From NCBI RefSeq assembly GCF_030463565.1, contig NC_134643.1:77931721-77995720 (forward strand): a stretch of 64,000 bases of DNA, read 5' to 3'. Positions 15,101 through 47,080 of the stretch are shown one piece after another. Made by a program: the position numbers and the translations under genes. This stretch comes from Pelecanus crispus. Taxonomy: Eukaryota > Chordata > Aves > Pelecaniformes > Pelecanidae. Numbering within the stretch: position 1 is the stretch's first letter; each line of letters starts with the position of its first letter. Under the pieces are notes generated by a model, which had not been told where the DNA came from, made no database searches, and was given only the letters and a program-made list of their open reading frames with translations.

Positions 15101-18100
15101 TTGAGGTAAGTGGAGCAGAGATGAAAGTGACCTTATTAGTGGGTTTGTGTTTCTAAACTTTGGGTGACCAGTCTCCCATTGTTAGTGAAAGCAAAGGTTA
15201 TGCTGTTTGCATCAAAAGTTTCTTTGCTACTTGAAGTGGACAAAAGATTAACTCTAAAAGGAAGAAAACAAAATGCCTATGTTTATATAGGTATAGATAT
15301 GTGTAGTTTATATATGTACACCCATATACATATATATTTTGGTATATACATACATTTCAACCAGCACGTATCTTTTCCCGTCAGGGAAATGAATTTGTGT
15401 TTGTCAGCCGTGCTTGCTGCTCGCTTAAAGTAGCAGAGAACTGAATCACGGTCGCTGTTCATGGGAGACTTCTGCTGCTCGGCTTTGTTGAATAGCAGGA
15501 AATCCTGGAGTGCAGCACAACTCCAATATTCAGTTTTTATTCCATATTAGGAAATATTTCCTTATCATTACTGTGGGTGTGTTGGAATGATTTGTGAGAT
15601 TAATTTCTGTGAGCCAAATTAAAAGATGAGGCCCTGTCGCTTACTTCTGGCTTTCAGACAAACTCCATGGGAAGGAATGAAGAGGCTCACCCTGGAGAGG
15701 GGCGGCCCTTTTCAATCAATGCAGGTGAGACCAGCCTCACCAAAACTGTTTTAAAAGAAATCATTTCAGCCCGGTGAGGTTCCTCAATCTGGGTTACGCA
15801 GCTTCTCGTGCTGGCAGAAAGCTTCGAGTGGCAGCAGGAGAGAAACAAACAGATGGTTTGATGGAAAGTGGGACAGCTTCTTTCAGAAACAGTACTGGCT
15901 AATGCCAACTTACGGTGTGCATACAACTGTGGCCTTTGTTGCGGGGGGTGGTCGGTGGTTTTTAGAGGAGATTTTTGCCTAGTCTACTCAGAACCCCTCC
16001 TTTACATTTTGGGGTATTTATAGGTTTAGGAGTCTACCCCAAGGTAGGAAAGTAATTTTCTTTGCTTTGAAAGCATCTCTTACTTGGGTGCCCTGGGTGA
16101 AAAGCTCTCCTGGAGTTTAGGGGGCATGTTGGAGCCAGCCACTGACACCCCCAATTGCTCTCTGGACCTCACAGTCCTCCAGGTTTCCCTGGTGTCGTCG
16201 GTCCCAGAAGCGCAGCAGCCGCTGAGGCTGCAGGATCCATGCAGCGTTTCCCTCCCCAAGTCCTGCATGTCTGTGAATGTCTCCTCAAGGTTTTCTCACA
16301 GTTGTGTGGGCAGGACACTGGGAGCATCCGCTCTTTTTAGTTTACAAGCTGGGGCTGGGCAAGCCATGGAGCGTGCTCTGCTTTTAGCTGTGACTATAAT
16401 GGGCGCCTCACCCAGACGCTCCATGGGGAAAGCAAGAATGACTTAAAATGGCTAAAACATTTGAACATCTTTTGCTTTTAAATAGCAAAGCCTGTTCCGA
16501 CAGGGCTAATTTTACTCGGTTTCTTAGTGCTACTTTAAATAGAACAAATGTAATTCATTCTGTAACTTTAAAGTAGCAAAACTTACTAGGACATAACACA
16601 CATTGGGGAATGAATAACAAACTAAAGGAAATGAAGTATGTAAATGAGGTAAATGAAATGCTAAAGTGCCAGTGACAGCTTGTTGCAGTCTTGTTGTTTC
16701 ATTTTCCCTTCTCAGATGGGGACTGTTGTAAAAACTGGAGGGTGTCAGAAAGATCTGGTCTTGGCAATAATGTTGAAGAAGAAGAATCTGTGTGTGAAGT
16801 ATCTGATTTGTTGTGTTTGGCAGGGAATGTTGCTTCCTTCAGGTAGCATATTAAATAAAATAGGGCTTGTGAATGGCGATACTACTGAAAATGTGAATTA
16901 TGTAGGAACATAATATTTAGTTTTCTTTCTGAAACATACCCCAGAGCAGTGCTTGGCAAACATGCTGATCTGGTAACTGTGAACTTCAGTAACAGCAGTA
17001 GTGCAGCTAGCATCATCCAGATGCCAAGAATAGGAATATTAGGTCAAAACCTATTGAGCTGAAGGGGGTGTTTTTATTGACATAAGTGAACTTTGGACAA
17101 GACTCTGTTCTGAACCTGGAAATCTTTATTTAGTAATAACCCAAGTATTAAGATCAGGCTCCAAGAGTTGAAAAATATTGGCCTATAATTGACATAGAGC
17201 AGAGTAGCGGGGTTTTCTTATTTGCTTGCTGCTTGGAGACTTCAGGATCCTGTAGTGTTTTGATTGTTTCTGGTGGTTTCTCAAAAGCTTTGGAAGTGGA
17301 TTTAAAGTGGGTTATAGAAGAAGAAGGCAGGGAACCTCTCCAGGAGGAAGTTTAGTATAAACAATTGGATGGTGAAAATATGCACAGCACAGTTGCCAAA
17401 TTTGTGCTAGCAGAAACCGTAGCGCAGAAAGTAATTTTCCCTGCAGGCTGATACCAGTATGACCACTTTCTCCTTCTGTTTCATCATTGGAGCTATCAGC
17501 TGTTGTACAACATTTTTATCTTTGCTTTCTGTTTGCGTGTCAGCTCATACCACGTACAGTTGCATGTTTCAGAAGTTGCCTAGGGTGCCTGGGTGGCTGC
17601 TGCTCCAGCTGCTGCTCCTCCCCTTGCTCTTGCTGGTATGTCACACCACCTCGTCCTGCCGAGCCTTTGGTTGCGTATTTCATTTATCTGTCCCTGCCCA
17701 CTGCCTTTTGGTGTGAATCATGCTGTTATTTGTGTATGGTGGGTTGGGTTTTTTTCATATATATATCTCCCTCTCTCTATCTCCTGTCTGTCTTTAAGAG
17801 AATCCAAACAATTTGGAGGCAGCAGGGCTGACGCTCATATTTGAAGCCTTGTTCCATGCATGCTGCTTTCCTAGATAGCACTTCATTTTTTAAATATAAT
17901 CCTTGTCACCAGTGGTTTTTAGTGCCCGGTTTTGCGAGTTGCTTTGCTGTGTTGTCTGTAAGGAGCCAAGCAGCGTTACTAAGTCCGCTCTAGCTTCTCA
18001 CCCAGAAGAGCTCCAGCACTACGCACGGTGGTGATAGCTGGCGTTTCTGAAGGTACTTGCTTTATTGAGCTGTATGCTTTTACTTTGGAACAGGTCTGGC

Positions 18101-21100
18101 ATAGAAAGACTCTCTCTCCTTTTTCTTTTACCTTCTAATTCTTGAAAAATGCCATTTGTATGCTTCATTTCAGGAGCGAGTTGAATGGCAAAATGTGTCA
18201 TGCTGAGAAAATAGGAACTTTGAAAGGCAGAAATATGTTTCAGTATCTGCCTTACCCGGAGGCTTCCACTCGAGCCAAATTCCCTTGGAATGTAAATGGA
18301 AACTTTATAAACTTTGCAGTTTTACCCTTTTTACTGCAATAGTGAACTGCCTTCCTAATTGCTGGGCTTTAGGGGCGTGCTTGCGTGTATAAATGAAAAT
18401 TATTATCAGCCTTTCTGTGAAGTGACGTAGCTGTTTTGGGAGGAAGGATTAGTGTTCCCTGTCCTGCTGAACATGTATGTAGCTTTATATTTTAAATCCG
18501 AATCAGAGACCCAGCAGCATGACATAAGTAGCATCATTCTGTCATGTGGTAAAAAACCCGTGCTTTTCTCTCTGAGAGACCTGTGTGTTTGTGGTGTTTG
18601 CTTCCTAACTTAAATATGCACTAAGTAATGAGTCCAGAGTAAATTTATTCTAGGGCTGCTGTATAATTATACTACACGCATGGTTTCAAAAATAAGAATG
18701 ATACTTCCACTGTGTGACTTGGGTCCAGATTAACTTGATAGTGTAGATCTAGCCTTATTTGATAGTGAGAACAAGCTATGTGATGTAACACAGTTGTGCA
18801 GGAGACTTGCCTGTAAAGAGTCTGGCACCTTCAGACCTGTTCTTAACGGAAGTGAAGCCCAGTCATGATACCCAACGCTGTCTAACTGGCACAGACTTGC
18901 TCTTTTGCTGGCAATCTGTGTAAGAGAAAGCAAGAATTGATCAAATAGGTTACTGTAGTATCCTGAGAAATGTGAAACCCACTAATAAGGAAGATAGCTG
19001 GAAAGATTGGTTTGTTTTCACTGCTTGTGGCATACTCTCACGTATTTATATTCTCACTGAAGTGAGAAATCATTAAAAAAGTAAATGTGAAGTGTTGGAA
19101 GAATATGCTAGAAGGATCTGAAATGATGAACATATCTGCTTTGGGCGGGGTGTTGGTTTTTGGTGTGTTTTGTTGCTTGTGTTTTGTGGTATTGGAGGTT
19201 TTTTGTTTGTTTTTTATTTTTTCTTTTTCTTATTGAAGTATTTGAATTTTCACCACCACTACAGTTCAAAAGTTTGATGTGAAGTGTTATGATTATGCTC
19301 TCTACTCCACATCCCTGTCCTGCTGCTCCATTTTACAGGCTGGAAAGTATGCCATGGGGTAATAAAGTGAATTTCTTGAGATCTTGTAGCACATCTGTGT
19401 TGAGATCCTGTTTCATCCCTCGTTACCCATTTCTCTTTAAAGTCTAGAGCTACCTGGGTATGTAGAAGTAGGCTCTAAAATTACCGAGGGTGTCAAACCT
19501 CCATCCTTTCCTCCTGCCAAGCAACAGCTCTGTGCTCGCTCTACTTCTTTGCACATCCTGGACTTCCCAAGATGGAGCTGCGGAGGCTGGAGACAGTATG
19601 TGAGAGGCTTTGATTTTGTGTTCTCATCCCTTCCTGATTAGAAAATGATCCCACAAAGTGCCAAGTGTTTCTTTCAGGGGAGAACAGTCCTCCATGTGCC
19701 TTAATTTCTCTCATATCTCCTCTTCTAAGTTGTCGTAGCAGGTGGGATTGGATGCCTCAGTGATTTTACTCTCATTAACCAGAGCCTGAATCCAATAGCC
19801 TAATATGAAAACATTAATGATGGACTGTGGGAGCTGCCAAGAAGCACCCTGGAGAGGATGTGAGTTTTGAGTTACCAGTTGTGTAGCAGAAGCTGGATGT
19901 GGGGTTTTCAAAGTGGAAACACTTTCAGGAAAATCAGTCAAGGGTTTGACTTGGAGCTGTTGTGATAGATGGGAGCACAGACTGAAGTTGTAGTAAACAC
20001 TGCTTGGCCTTTCTCTGCTTCCCAGTCAGGAAAGATCTGGGAATAAAAAGATCAAACGTATGCTTGGACAGAGCAGCCTTTTTCTACCAGAAAGAAGATG
20101 GTTGGGCAGGACAGACGTGCTCAAAGGAGGCTTTTTGAAAACTCCAGCTTGTTAGCATTGGGCCTGCTGTCCCCTTTCTGCTGCTGTACCCTGCTCTCCC
20201 TTGTCCTTCAGGAACACACTTCATCTCTTCCCTGCTATGCTGCTGTCCCACCTGCCTCTTGGGGCAAGATGTCCCCTAGTCACCCCACACCTGTAGCTCC
20301 TCATCCCTCCCTCTCCTGTGCCCACACCATAGGTGCTTGCTGCTGAGCAGAGCAGGCATCAGGAGAAAGGCTCGTGCTGTGAGTTCAGCCGTCCGTCAGG
20401 GAGGCACAGGCTGGATTTCTGGGCCAAGCAGCACATATGGCGTCTCTGCTTCTGGCAGCTCCAAGAGGTTGTCCTGCAGGCTGCACGCTGCTCAGTGTCT
20501 CCTGTTGATTAGGTTGGTTTGATGTCTCTCTCATTCACAGCCGGTGGTGTATCATTTTTTCCAAAGTAATGGGCCCTTCGGAAAGAAAGGTCTTCTGTCC
20601 TCGTTGGCCAGAGGAGTTTTGGCCAAATACATCTGGCTGGTTAATATGACCTTCATGGTCCAGGGAGCCTAATGCATGGCTGGTGATGCAGCAGGAGTAG
20701 AATGGTTCCATTATGCAAATGGCATGAATTTGGGTGAATTAGTAGTTTTTTGAGGGCATTTCCAAGAACTATGGGTGGCACCTTTTCAAAATGTTCCCGT
20801 TAATGTGCTGAGGTCAGTAGAAGGAGCATGCTGTCAATAAAAGGCCCCACTTAGAAGCTTCTTCCTTCCCGCCCCCATCCCCTCCAGCATCGTTTGTTTG
20901 TAAAGGTCATACTTAAAGATTTTACTTGGTTACTCCCAACTGAATATTTTGTCTGGGATGTGGATTTGTGCTTTGTTTGGGGGTTTGTTAGTGGAAGCAG
21001 AGAGGTGGGAGGAAGAAGGACGAAGAAGTTCTCTCTGCTGTGAGTTGACGTAGGATTTTGTGGGGTGCATTGTGTCTCCTGCCAGGTCTGTGCTCTTTTC

Positions 21101-24002
21101 CAGTTACTTTGGGGAATCTGGATGGCTCAGGGCGCTTCTTGGTTTTACAGAGTTGATTCCCGCTCCCTCCCTGCTTAGTGACAGAGCTACCTGGGGCCAC
21201 CAATTGGAAACTGGGCAAATGTAAAGTAAATTCTGTCTCAAGGTAATGCTACGCTGTGGTACAGCGTGGTCCGGAGGCAGGGCTGCTGGGGTGTGCACAG
21301 GGTACGTGGGATGCTGGAAGCAAACGCTTCTGGTAATGTATCCTTCCTGCTTTGGTGGGCTCACTCCATGGTTTGATGGTGAAGTCAACACAAGTTTCTT
21401 CTCTGTTAAATAGCTTTCTCTGAGCTTGATAGCTTATGGGTTGGGTTCTTGTCTGTATTTTCCTACTGTAGAACCATAGTGAGGGTCAGCCCTGCTATTT
21501 ATAGTGTGGTGTGCTAGTGCCAGAATTGTTATCTCCTTTTTACAGGCTTAATAAAATCAAGTGACTTAGATTTGCTATTTGGTAACGTCTGCATTCATGA
21601 GTATAGGAACATGGGGAAAACAAATTAACAGGAAACAAAATTGCAGTGTTATTTTATCCTACCAGGAATACAAGACGTGCAAAGGATAAATATCCTGTTG
21701 CTTGCCGGTGCTAGAGTGCACTCGTTATACCTTAAGTAAAGGTTAATCCATTTGAAGCCTGGGTTAATGCTATGCTATCCTGACACTCCAAACTGATCAG
21801 AAGGTGGGTTTTTACTCTATTAGGTCATTTCTTGAAATAACTTAATCATGGATGCCAGCATGTGGTCAGCAGTTGCTCTGTTTGATTTGGGTGTGTCAAC
21901 ATGCTGTAGGTTTTGCTCTCAGATACCTGTTTTATGTTCATCTTTTCCCACCTATCAAGGGAGAAAGAGAGTGTAATATTGTATAACAGACTCAATATGG
22001 AGAGCAGACCGGAGTTCTCCAACTTTTCAAGAAGTGTCCAGTATGGCGTACATGTTTGTGTAAAGACTAAACTCCTTAACGTTTAGTAAAGATTATTAAC
22101 AGTTGACAGCTCTCATCTTTCTTTAGTAGAACATTGAAGGGGATAAAAGATTGATTAAAAAATAGAAATATTGACATCATCGTGAAGCAGCTGTAGTGCT
22201 ATTAAAACCTCATTGTATATGTATAGAATGATACATGTTTATTCTCAGAACTCTGGTGTCTTGTGCATTCCAAAATACACAGCTATAATAAAGGCAGTTT
22301 ATAGCATTATGTAGATATTATTTGTGACACAGCAGCTGCGTTTCTGGCAACAAATATCTTATTGTTGCACCAAATCCAATTAAAAATTCACAAGATGAAA
22401 TGCCGACTTCACAGAGGGCAGCAGGCAAATCCAAAACAAAAAACCCAGAGCAGAATTAAGCAGTCTTCCTGTCTGCTGTGGACGTGCAAGTTTTCTTCTG
22501 TATGAAACTTTTAATCGGTTCACCTTAAAAGGTATTAGGATCTGCTTGAAGATCGTAAACCTAATTTGGGACTTGTCTTCCTCAAAATCCCCTGGTGAAA
22601 TAGAAGGATTACATAAATAATCAAAAGGAAGTGTATGTACTTCTGTGTAATTTTCCAAAACCAACCCCAAAACAACATGAACAAATGAGCGTGGGGCTGA
22701 GATGCTGCTATTTGTGGCTTCCCTCCATGAGGCTCCTCCTAAAGTGCCTCAACCTACTTCCAGGTAGGGCATGAGTCCTAGGACAAACTGTGCTTTTTTT
22801 TTGTGCTTTTTTTTTTTTTTTTTTTTTTCCTTTCTTCCCCTCTGTGTGTGCTTTTAAATCTCCCCTGGCTTCCCTAGGCCAGCTACAAGGGACTCAGGAC
22901 TGCCCTAAGTTGTCTTTTCCCAGTGTTAAAAGCGTTGTTCTAGCACATCCAAGTTCTTTGGGTTCAAGATGAAAGCTATTGAAGAGAGCAGCCTTTCTTC
23001 TTTCCTCTTTCTTCCCAGTTTTTAAGTGCTCAGTGACCACGTGCCCTGACCTATAAGTACTTTATCTTCATGGGTAACACTTTTACAGCTGCATAAGAAG
23101 ATCTGCCCCTGAATTTGAGAAAGCAAACACAGGGAGCTCTGTAATGAACAGCTGCTCCAGAAAATACTCATTTCATCGATGGCATGGCACAAAGGTCAGA
23201 AAGGAAACAAACCCAAAGACTTGTTGCCTCATGCCCTTGGTTGGGAAAGGTTTTCTATTCTTGATGGTTGGTTGTTGCTTTAAAAAATCAGCCAAACAAA
23301 AAACCAGCAACAGAACAGAAGTTTTCTCTTTAAAATACGGCAATTCAATTATTTCATTTTCATGTGATGATTTCTAGACATGCCCCCCAACTGTCCACAT
23401 GTAATTTTGTTGAATTTACAATTCAAAGATATTTAATGGCTGTCTTCTGTCCTTGAAACAGGTTCTCCTCTGGATAGGATTAGGGGTTTTGTCCATTTAC
23501 TTTTTCACTTTATCCTGTCCTTTTGGTAGCACCTAGCTTTTCTGGAGTCTGAAATTGTCACAAGTTGTGATGTGTCCAGCTGTGGGAGCTGTCTGGTCCT
23601 CCTCTTGCCTTCCCTCTTTTCCTTTCCAGGCTCTGCCTCCTCTTCCCTCCCCCAGGCTGGGCTCAAGTCAGCCAGAGGTACATTTTCCTCATTTGTGGAC
23701 AAGCGCTGCTGGGTGAGCTGCCCGTAGCCTGCATAATTCTTCACTATGATTCACCCTTTGTTTTGCCAACATGTTGTTATTTTTTTAGAGAGTGGGTAGT
23801 AAGTCCTCCTGCTATCTTGGGATAATTTTATAAGACAGTTTTTTAATGGAGTTTCTTATATCTAAAGATCAATGCCTTCCTTGTGAATTCTATAGTGTCT
23901 AAGAATTTGGAGATGGAGAGTGGGAAAGAGGAAAATTTTTTTATTTTTTTTTTTTTTCAAGTGAGTAATGATTTGACATGCTCTGTTTCAGTACATGTTA
24001 CC

Positions 24003-42154
<18,152 letters not shown>

Positions 42155-42333
42155 AACAAAACACAAACCCACAAAAGAAATAAAAATACAAACCTCAGGT
42201 AGCTGCATCACCAGACCCGCTTGGCATTAGTTATCAATACATTGACTCTGGTGCGCATCAATTTCACAAGGAAATTCTACAGGATTAGGATTTCTAAGAC
42301 TACTACAGGAATTAGTTGGCAGTGCCAGCTGGC

Positions 42334-42352
42334 TTTTTTTTTTTTTTTTTTT
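42334..42352 (+). repeat. Poly-T run (19 T) in 3' UTR
   Basis: A run of nineteen T starting about 180 nt after the stop codon, followed by AATATTTG. In the mRNA it would be a U-tract able to bind ELAV/TIA-type proteins, which is inference only. Confidence 0.9.
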
Positions 42353-44755
42353 AATATTTGAATATTTTTGTTAACTTTATTATACAAAGGTACTGGAATA
42401 AAAGGAACCTACATCCCTTCAACTGCACTGCCTATGTATGTATAATGGTTAATTATGCCTCTCTGTACTGTGGCTTTGTTTGTACTGTAAAGCATCTAAT
42501 CCACCCAGGAGCAAAACATATCATTTTATGCAGCATTGTTGTTATACTGCTTACCTGGTGGGTTTTAGATATGCAGTATAAAAAACCATTGCCCACATTT
42601 GCAAAATTCTCTGAGCAGTTGCTCAAGGGTCTTCCATTTGTGGTCTGCAGATGCCCCATGAGCGTGGCAACACTGAATTATTTTAAATAGCAATGTCCTG
42701 CGGGCCTACTTGTACCCTGCCTACCCTCACTTCTCCACACTGGAGGGCTTTATCAGCCGATCACCCCTTCTTCTCTTTCTTCCATGGTGTGTGGTGGTGA
42801 GACAGTCCCTGTGATCTGTTTAGTGGTATTTCTGCTTTAAATGGTAGTTGATGGGTATTACTGTTTAAGACGATGGTGCCTGTTGGCAACTTCAGAAGAA
42901 AAAAGGAATCTGCATAAAAATTATGAAGATTTTTAACAGAAAGAAAACTTTCTGAAACCAAGTTCTGAAGAGATGGCAGAGCTTCCAGGCATTCCTGCCT
43001 CTCCTGTAAAGCAGATAATCTTTTTGCTACTCATAATTCAAATAGCCTTTTCTGTCTGTGCAAAACGTATTCTCGAAAAGTGATCAAATTGCTGCTTTTT
43101 CTTTTTTGTCTCCCTAAGAAGTTCCAGGCAGAAGGTATCCTGCTCTAGCCTTTTCTTTCCAGAATACCCCGTAACAGCCTCTGCCAACCTAGAGTAAATG
43201 GAGTGCCCCACTAGACTCAGACTTTCCCGTGGGCTCCTTCTTCTTCTAGTATCTCCATCTAATGTGGACTATGGGGTTACAAGGGATCAGCTGAGTCTGC
43301 AGCCCAGTTTTGAGGAACCACAGCCAACCACGACTGAATTGGGCAGAGCGTCTAAATGCTAATGTTCTCCTGAGTCTGCAAGATGGTGACAAACTGACAG
43401 CAGAGACGGGTCTCCTTCTCCTAGGTCGAGGAAACTGAAGCAGAAATCCCCCCATACGCAGGGTATGGTTTTGCTTCTCAGCCCAGCAGCAGTTCAGGGC
43501 TGAATTGTGCTCCTCGAACAGTTTGTAATTATCTGGTCGCGGGCAAATTTATTTGTATCTCTGCCTGTACAAGCACATTATCTGCAGTACTTTGAATCTA
43601 TCAAAATACAGTAGAGATCTTTGATGTCATTTTCTGGTTACAAAAGAGATTTACACCAAGGAACAATTCCCCCGTAATTGAACAAGCAGAGTCACTGTTG
43701 CTGTCTTTCCTCCTCTGAATGCAAGTGAAAGGCACTCTAAAATCTCTGCAATGCCCATTGGAGTGAAGCACAGGATGTTTTGGCATACAGTAGGAAAGAC
43801 TCCATTAGACTGGCTTTTGCAGCAAAATGGAAGTGACTATTTATAAAGCCATTACAGAAATATTTATTGCTGCTAGGCACCACGGTATCAGCTGTTCTGA
43901 ATTATTTGTATGCTTTCAAAACATGCTGTGGTGTTCATCTGCTGCATAAAAGACCATTTACCAGCAAGATTTCTGTGCATCAGTGGCTTACTGGTGCGCA
44001 TGTAGTCTTCCCCAATCCAACAGCTACTAGGTTCCTCAAGGGCTTCAGTGGTGTCTTTCCTCCAATATTTTGTCTCCTTTCAAGTATCTAATATCTGTTA
44101 CTTATACTGCATTTCTATGAAAAATGTTAGTCTTCAGCTCATCAAAGAGGAGTAGCCAATGCCTCAGGGCCCATCCAATTTATACAGTGTTACATCAGAA
44201 CATGGCTAAGCTAAACTTTTCCTTAAATGCTGGACTTACGTGGGAACAGCTTATTGATCTCCTAGTTTTTCTTCCCAGACCTTACATTAATTAACACCCC
44301 TTTACTGCCATTGGGGAAAGATCCCTCAGAAATTCTCCAGTTAAATCCACCTTTATGCTTTCAGACTTCATTCTGCCCGTGCCCTAGCAGCTTCTGAGGC
44401 TTCTCAGGAAAGGAAATTCCTTTTCTAAGGCCTTCAATCCATTCTACCAAGACAGAGGAACTTGGGCAGAAAAGATCCGAGATGCAAGCTTGGCCTCAAA
44501 GGACACTGCTATTCAAAAGAGAATTTTTATTATTTTTGATTTCCAGTCTCATTCATGGGGCAGTATGTGCACCAGAAGTGGAATTCCTGCGAACAACACA
44601 TTTCAAAAGATCACAGTGACCCTATTTGCGTAATACAAAAAGAAGTCTTTGCTTGAACTTGCTAAGACAAGATAAGTTTCATGGAAATTGCAAATGCTCA
44701 GTAATACTAGTGATTTATTTTTTTTTTTTTTTCCTGGGGGATCTGGGGGAGGGGA

Positions 44756-44761
44756 AATAAA
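44756..44761 (+). terminator. STK38L: Candidate proximal poly(A) signal
   Basis: AATAAA follows a T-run and a G-rich stretch. Use of this site would give a 3' UTR of about 2.6 kb. Confidence 0.35.
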
Positions 44762-46148
44762 TACACACGTAATTTAAAGCTATCTATTAAACAACTATGT
44801 CTGTACATACTCACTGGTTTACAAACTTGGGAAAAAGCTCAACCCTTATATTTGTAACACTAAAGGTAATAGTCATTTAAAATTGCAGATGATTAAACAT
44901 ATCAGTGCTCACATAGGAGTTACATCCATAGGGAAACAGCCTGCAGCCTATTTAGCATAAACTCCTGTACTGTGGTAGTTGATTTTTTTTTTTTTTTTAA
45001 CATAGCATTGTTTTAATCAGTAAGCCAAGTTAAACAAAATATTAACTACTGCTTTTAGGATGATGGATTTTTTTTTAAAGGTGAAACTGTGACACTGTAA
45101 TGGATTAAAGAGAACAGAAGGTTAATCTACACTGGCTTTCAAAAAAAATGGAAGTGCAACATATCTTTTGTTTTGTTATTTTTGTGTTATTCCTTTGGAT
45201 GGTTTTGTTTTTCCCTTTGGCAATGTTTGTCACTGTGCCATTTATTTTCTTATTCTTGGAGTACCAAAGATCCTGAAATGGCTTGATGATTGCAACCATG
45301 TGAAAATTTATTTTCTGGAAGTATGTTTTGTTAACTTATGTTAAAATGTGGAATTGTGTATGCAAATTGTTATCAGAGGTTTGCTGGGAAGTTAACCTAT
45401 TCCAGCAGGAAAAACTCAAGTGCGTCAATGGAAGCGGTGAGCCTGAATCCAAATTCCAGATCCGAATACCCTGAAACTGGGGAGGAAGCTTGGATTGGGA
45501 AACGCAGCTGAGCTTTTGCACTTCATTCCATCTCTAATCAGCGTGAGTGAGTGGCCTTAGGTACAGGACATCAGCAGAAGTTGTTTCATGTGCAAAAGGA
45601 GTTAAAAAAATCGCCAGCATTCAGAAATCAAATATTGTTGATACTGCATTTGCACTGTTAAATTTGCCTTGCTGGAGAGTTATATAAGTGTTATTTTTAT
45701 AGGTCAATTGTTAAACACCTGAGCCGCTGGATACAGTATGGAATAATAGCATCTGACGTGGGTGAATTCATCTAAGTGCAAAGGGGCTTGCTGAAAGCTC
45801 TCCACACCACCAAGATAAATGGGCATAAGCAGTACAAAGGGTGTTGTGTCGGCTCCTTCTAAAGAGGTGACTTTCCTCCTCTGCAACAGCAAGTAGGGAA
45901 TACTGCAGTTTAGCCTGGTTATACTCTAATGCTTAGGAAGTGCTCTCACTTTTTCAATAATACGAGCTATTACAAGCGTTGTAACATACTGTACCTTGTC
46001 CTTTTAATGTTGATATATTACAGCAGCTCGTTCTTGGAGTCTAAATGGCAACTGCTATATTTTTCCTAGACTGTTTCATTAGTTGTGGTTGGGAAAGTTA
46101 CATAGAAGCATTATAAAAATTTATATGAGGCTTTTTACAGCATTTGAA

Positions 46149-46154
46149 AATAAA
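46149..46154 (+). terminator. STK38L: Candidate intermediate poly(A) signal
   Basis: AATAAA is followed within 30 nt by T-rich and GTTGCTGGTTTTATTTTTT-like sequence, the usual arrangement of a downstream U/GU element. Confidence 0.45.
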
Positions 46155-47050
46155 AGTAGCATTCTTTTTGTAAAGTTGCTGGTTTTATTTTTTCCATACC
46201 AGTGTACTGGATTTGTTTCTCTTCCAGAATGGGGGAGGCATCTAAGGAATTGAGACACTATTTTGTGTATTCTCATCTTGAATTCCATAGGCAATGAAAA
46301 CCCCAGTGTCGCTACTTTCAATCAGAAAGTAGAGATTGCAAAAATTGCTCAACTTGTACCAACTGCAGTCACATGAAGCTACTTCTAAAATGGTTATTGC
46401 TCTTCACAAGAGACTTATCTTCCCTGTAGACCGCAATTTATTCAAGAAAGGCTTTCACGGGCAGTTGTGTCCTTCAATTCACTATAGAAACAATTTTGTC
46501 CTACTGTTCCCTGTTCCTTGCTGAGTTTAGAGCAGTGGCAGCAGATGCAGTTGTGAAATAGTCATGTAAAAAAAATATTACAGAGTTGAGCAGCTGAAAG
46601 CAAAGAGGAGCTAGCAGCTGGTGACTGGCCTTCTCTGGAGCCCTCCAGTGAGTGACAGCCTTCCACTTGAGGACTGCTGCTCTCAGTAAATGGTACAATT
46701 TTAACAGAATTTTACAAATTCGATTTAATGGGATTACACTTTTCTTCTAGTGACCAGATATTATCTCAGAGCTACATATCATAAGGAAATGCAGACTTAA
46801 TTCTTTATCTCTTTGCATTACCAAATTCAGTATTCCTCAAAAATACAGCACTTTAATGGCAAATATAAAGGCTGTGCCATCAGCATGTGCAGAAATGTTT
46901 TTGGTTTTTTTTTTTTAAATCAACCACTTTTAAGTGTTACATAGTTTAGTGTTTATAAAACATACTGCAAATATCTGTTGTGCACATTTCATGTCTTTAT
47001 TCTTGTACAAAGTGTGCCTTGTACCTAAGCGAAACAATTATGCTTTGGAC

Positions 47051-47056
47051 AATAAA
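47051..47056 (+). terminator. STK38L: Candidate distal poly(A) signal of STK38L
   Basis: AATAAAATGTCTTTTCTGAC is a typical vertebrate mRNA-end context. I take it as the likely main end of the transcript because no comparable signal with clean context follows soon after. Confidence 0.5.
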
Positions 47057-47080
47057 ATGTCTTTTCTGACAATCTTCCTA

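Larger units (their letters stand above)
1..23991 (+). other. STK38L: Probable 3' part of STK38L intron 1
   Basis: AT-rich sequence without a recognisable coding exon, CpG island or RNA gene, ending at the splice acceptor of the first coding exon. In mammals the first STK38L exon is non-coding and lies tens of kilobases upstream, so I infer this is the end of intron 1 and that the promoter lies left of the window. It holds small repeats annotated separately (three 10-bp copies and a hairpin near 1.0 kb, a 71-bp duplication at 12.0 kb), poly-T runs near 10.27 and 22.80 kb, and ORFs of up to about 140 codons that show no domain, no conserved splice context and much sequence complexity loss. An unannotated alternative 5' exon cannot be excluded without transcript data. 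Confidence 0.6.
42155..47080 (+). other. STK38L: STK38L 3' untranslated region (end approximate)
   Basis: The sequence after the stop has no introns or coding genes and is U-rich, with runs of 19 T at 42334-42352, 15 T at about 44718-44732 and 16 T at 44983-44998. Poly(A) signals AATAAA occur at 42179 (too close to the stop), 44756, 46149 and 47051. The last is preceded by a smooth U-rich stretch and is the likeliest distal end; a 3' UTR of over 4 kb is inferred, with shorter forms possible. A Pumilio-type UGUACAUA site is at 44802-44809. Confidence 0.6.

Noticed and set aside
16084-16446. 120-codon + strand ORF in a locally GC-richer stretch
   Set aside because: No recognisable domain and several overlapping open frames, which is expected where GC is higher and stop codons are rarer.
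42179-42184. AATAAA just after the STK38L stop as the poly(A) signal
   Set aside because: Only 25 nt after the stop and without a downstream GU/U element; A-rich context makes a chance match likely.
42358-42690. 110-codon + strand ORF after the STK38L stop
   Set aside because: Sits in the 3' UTR; no domain, and one chance hydrophobic stretch from U-rich sequence.
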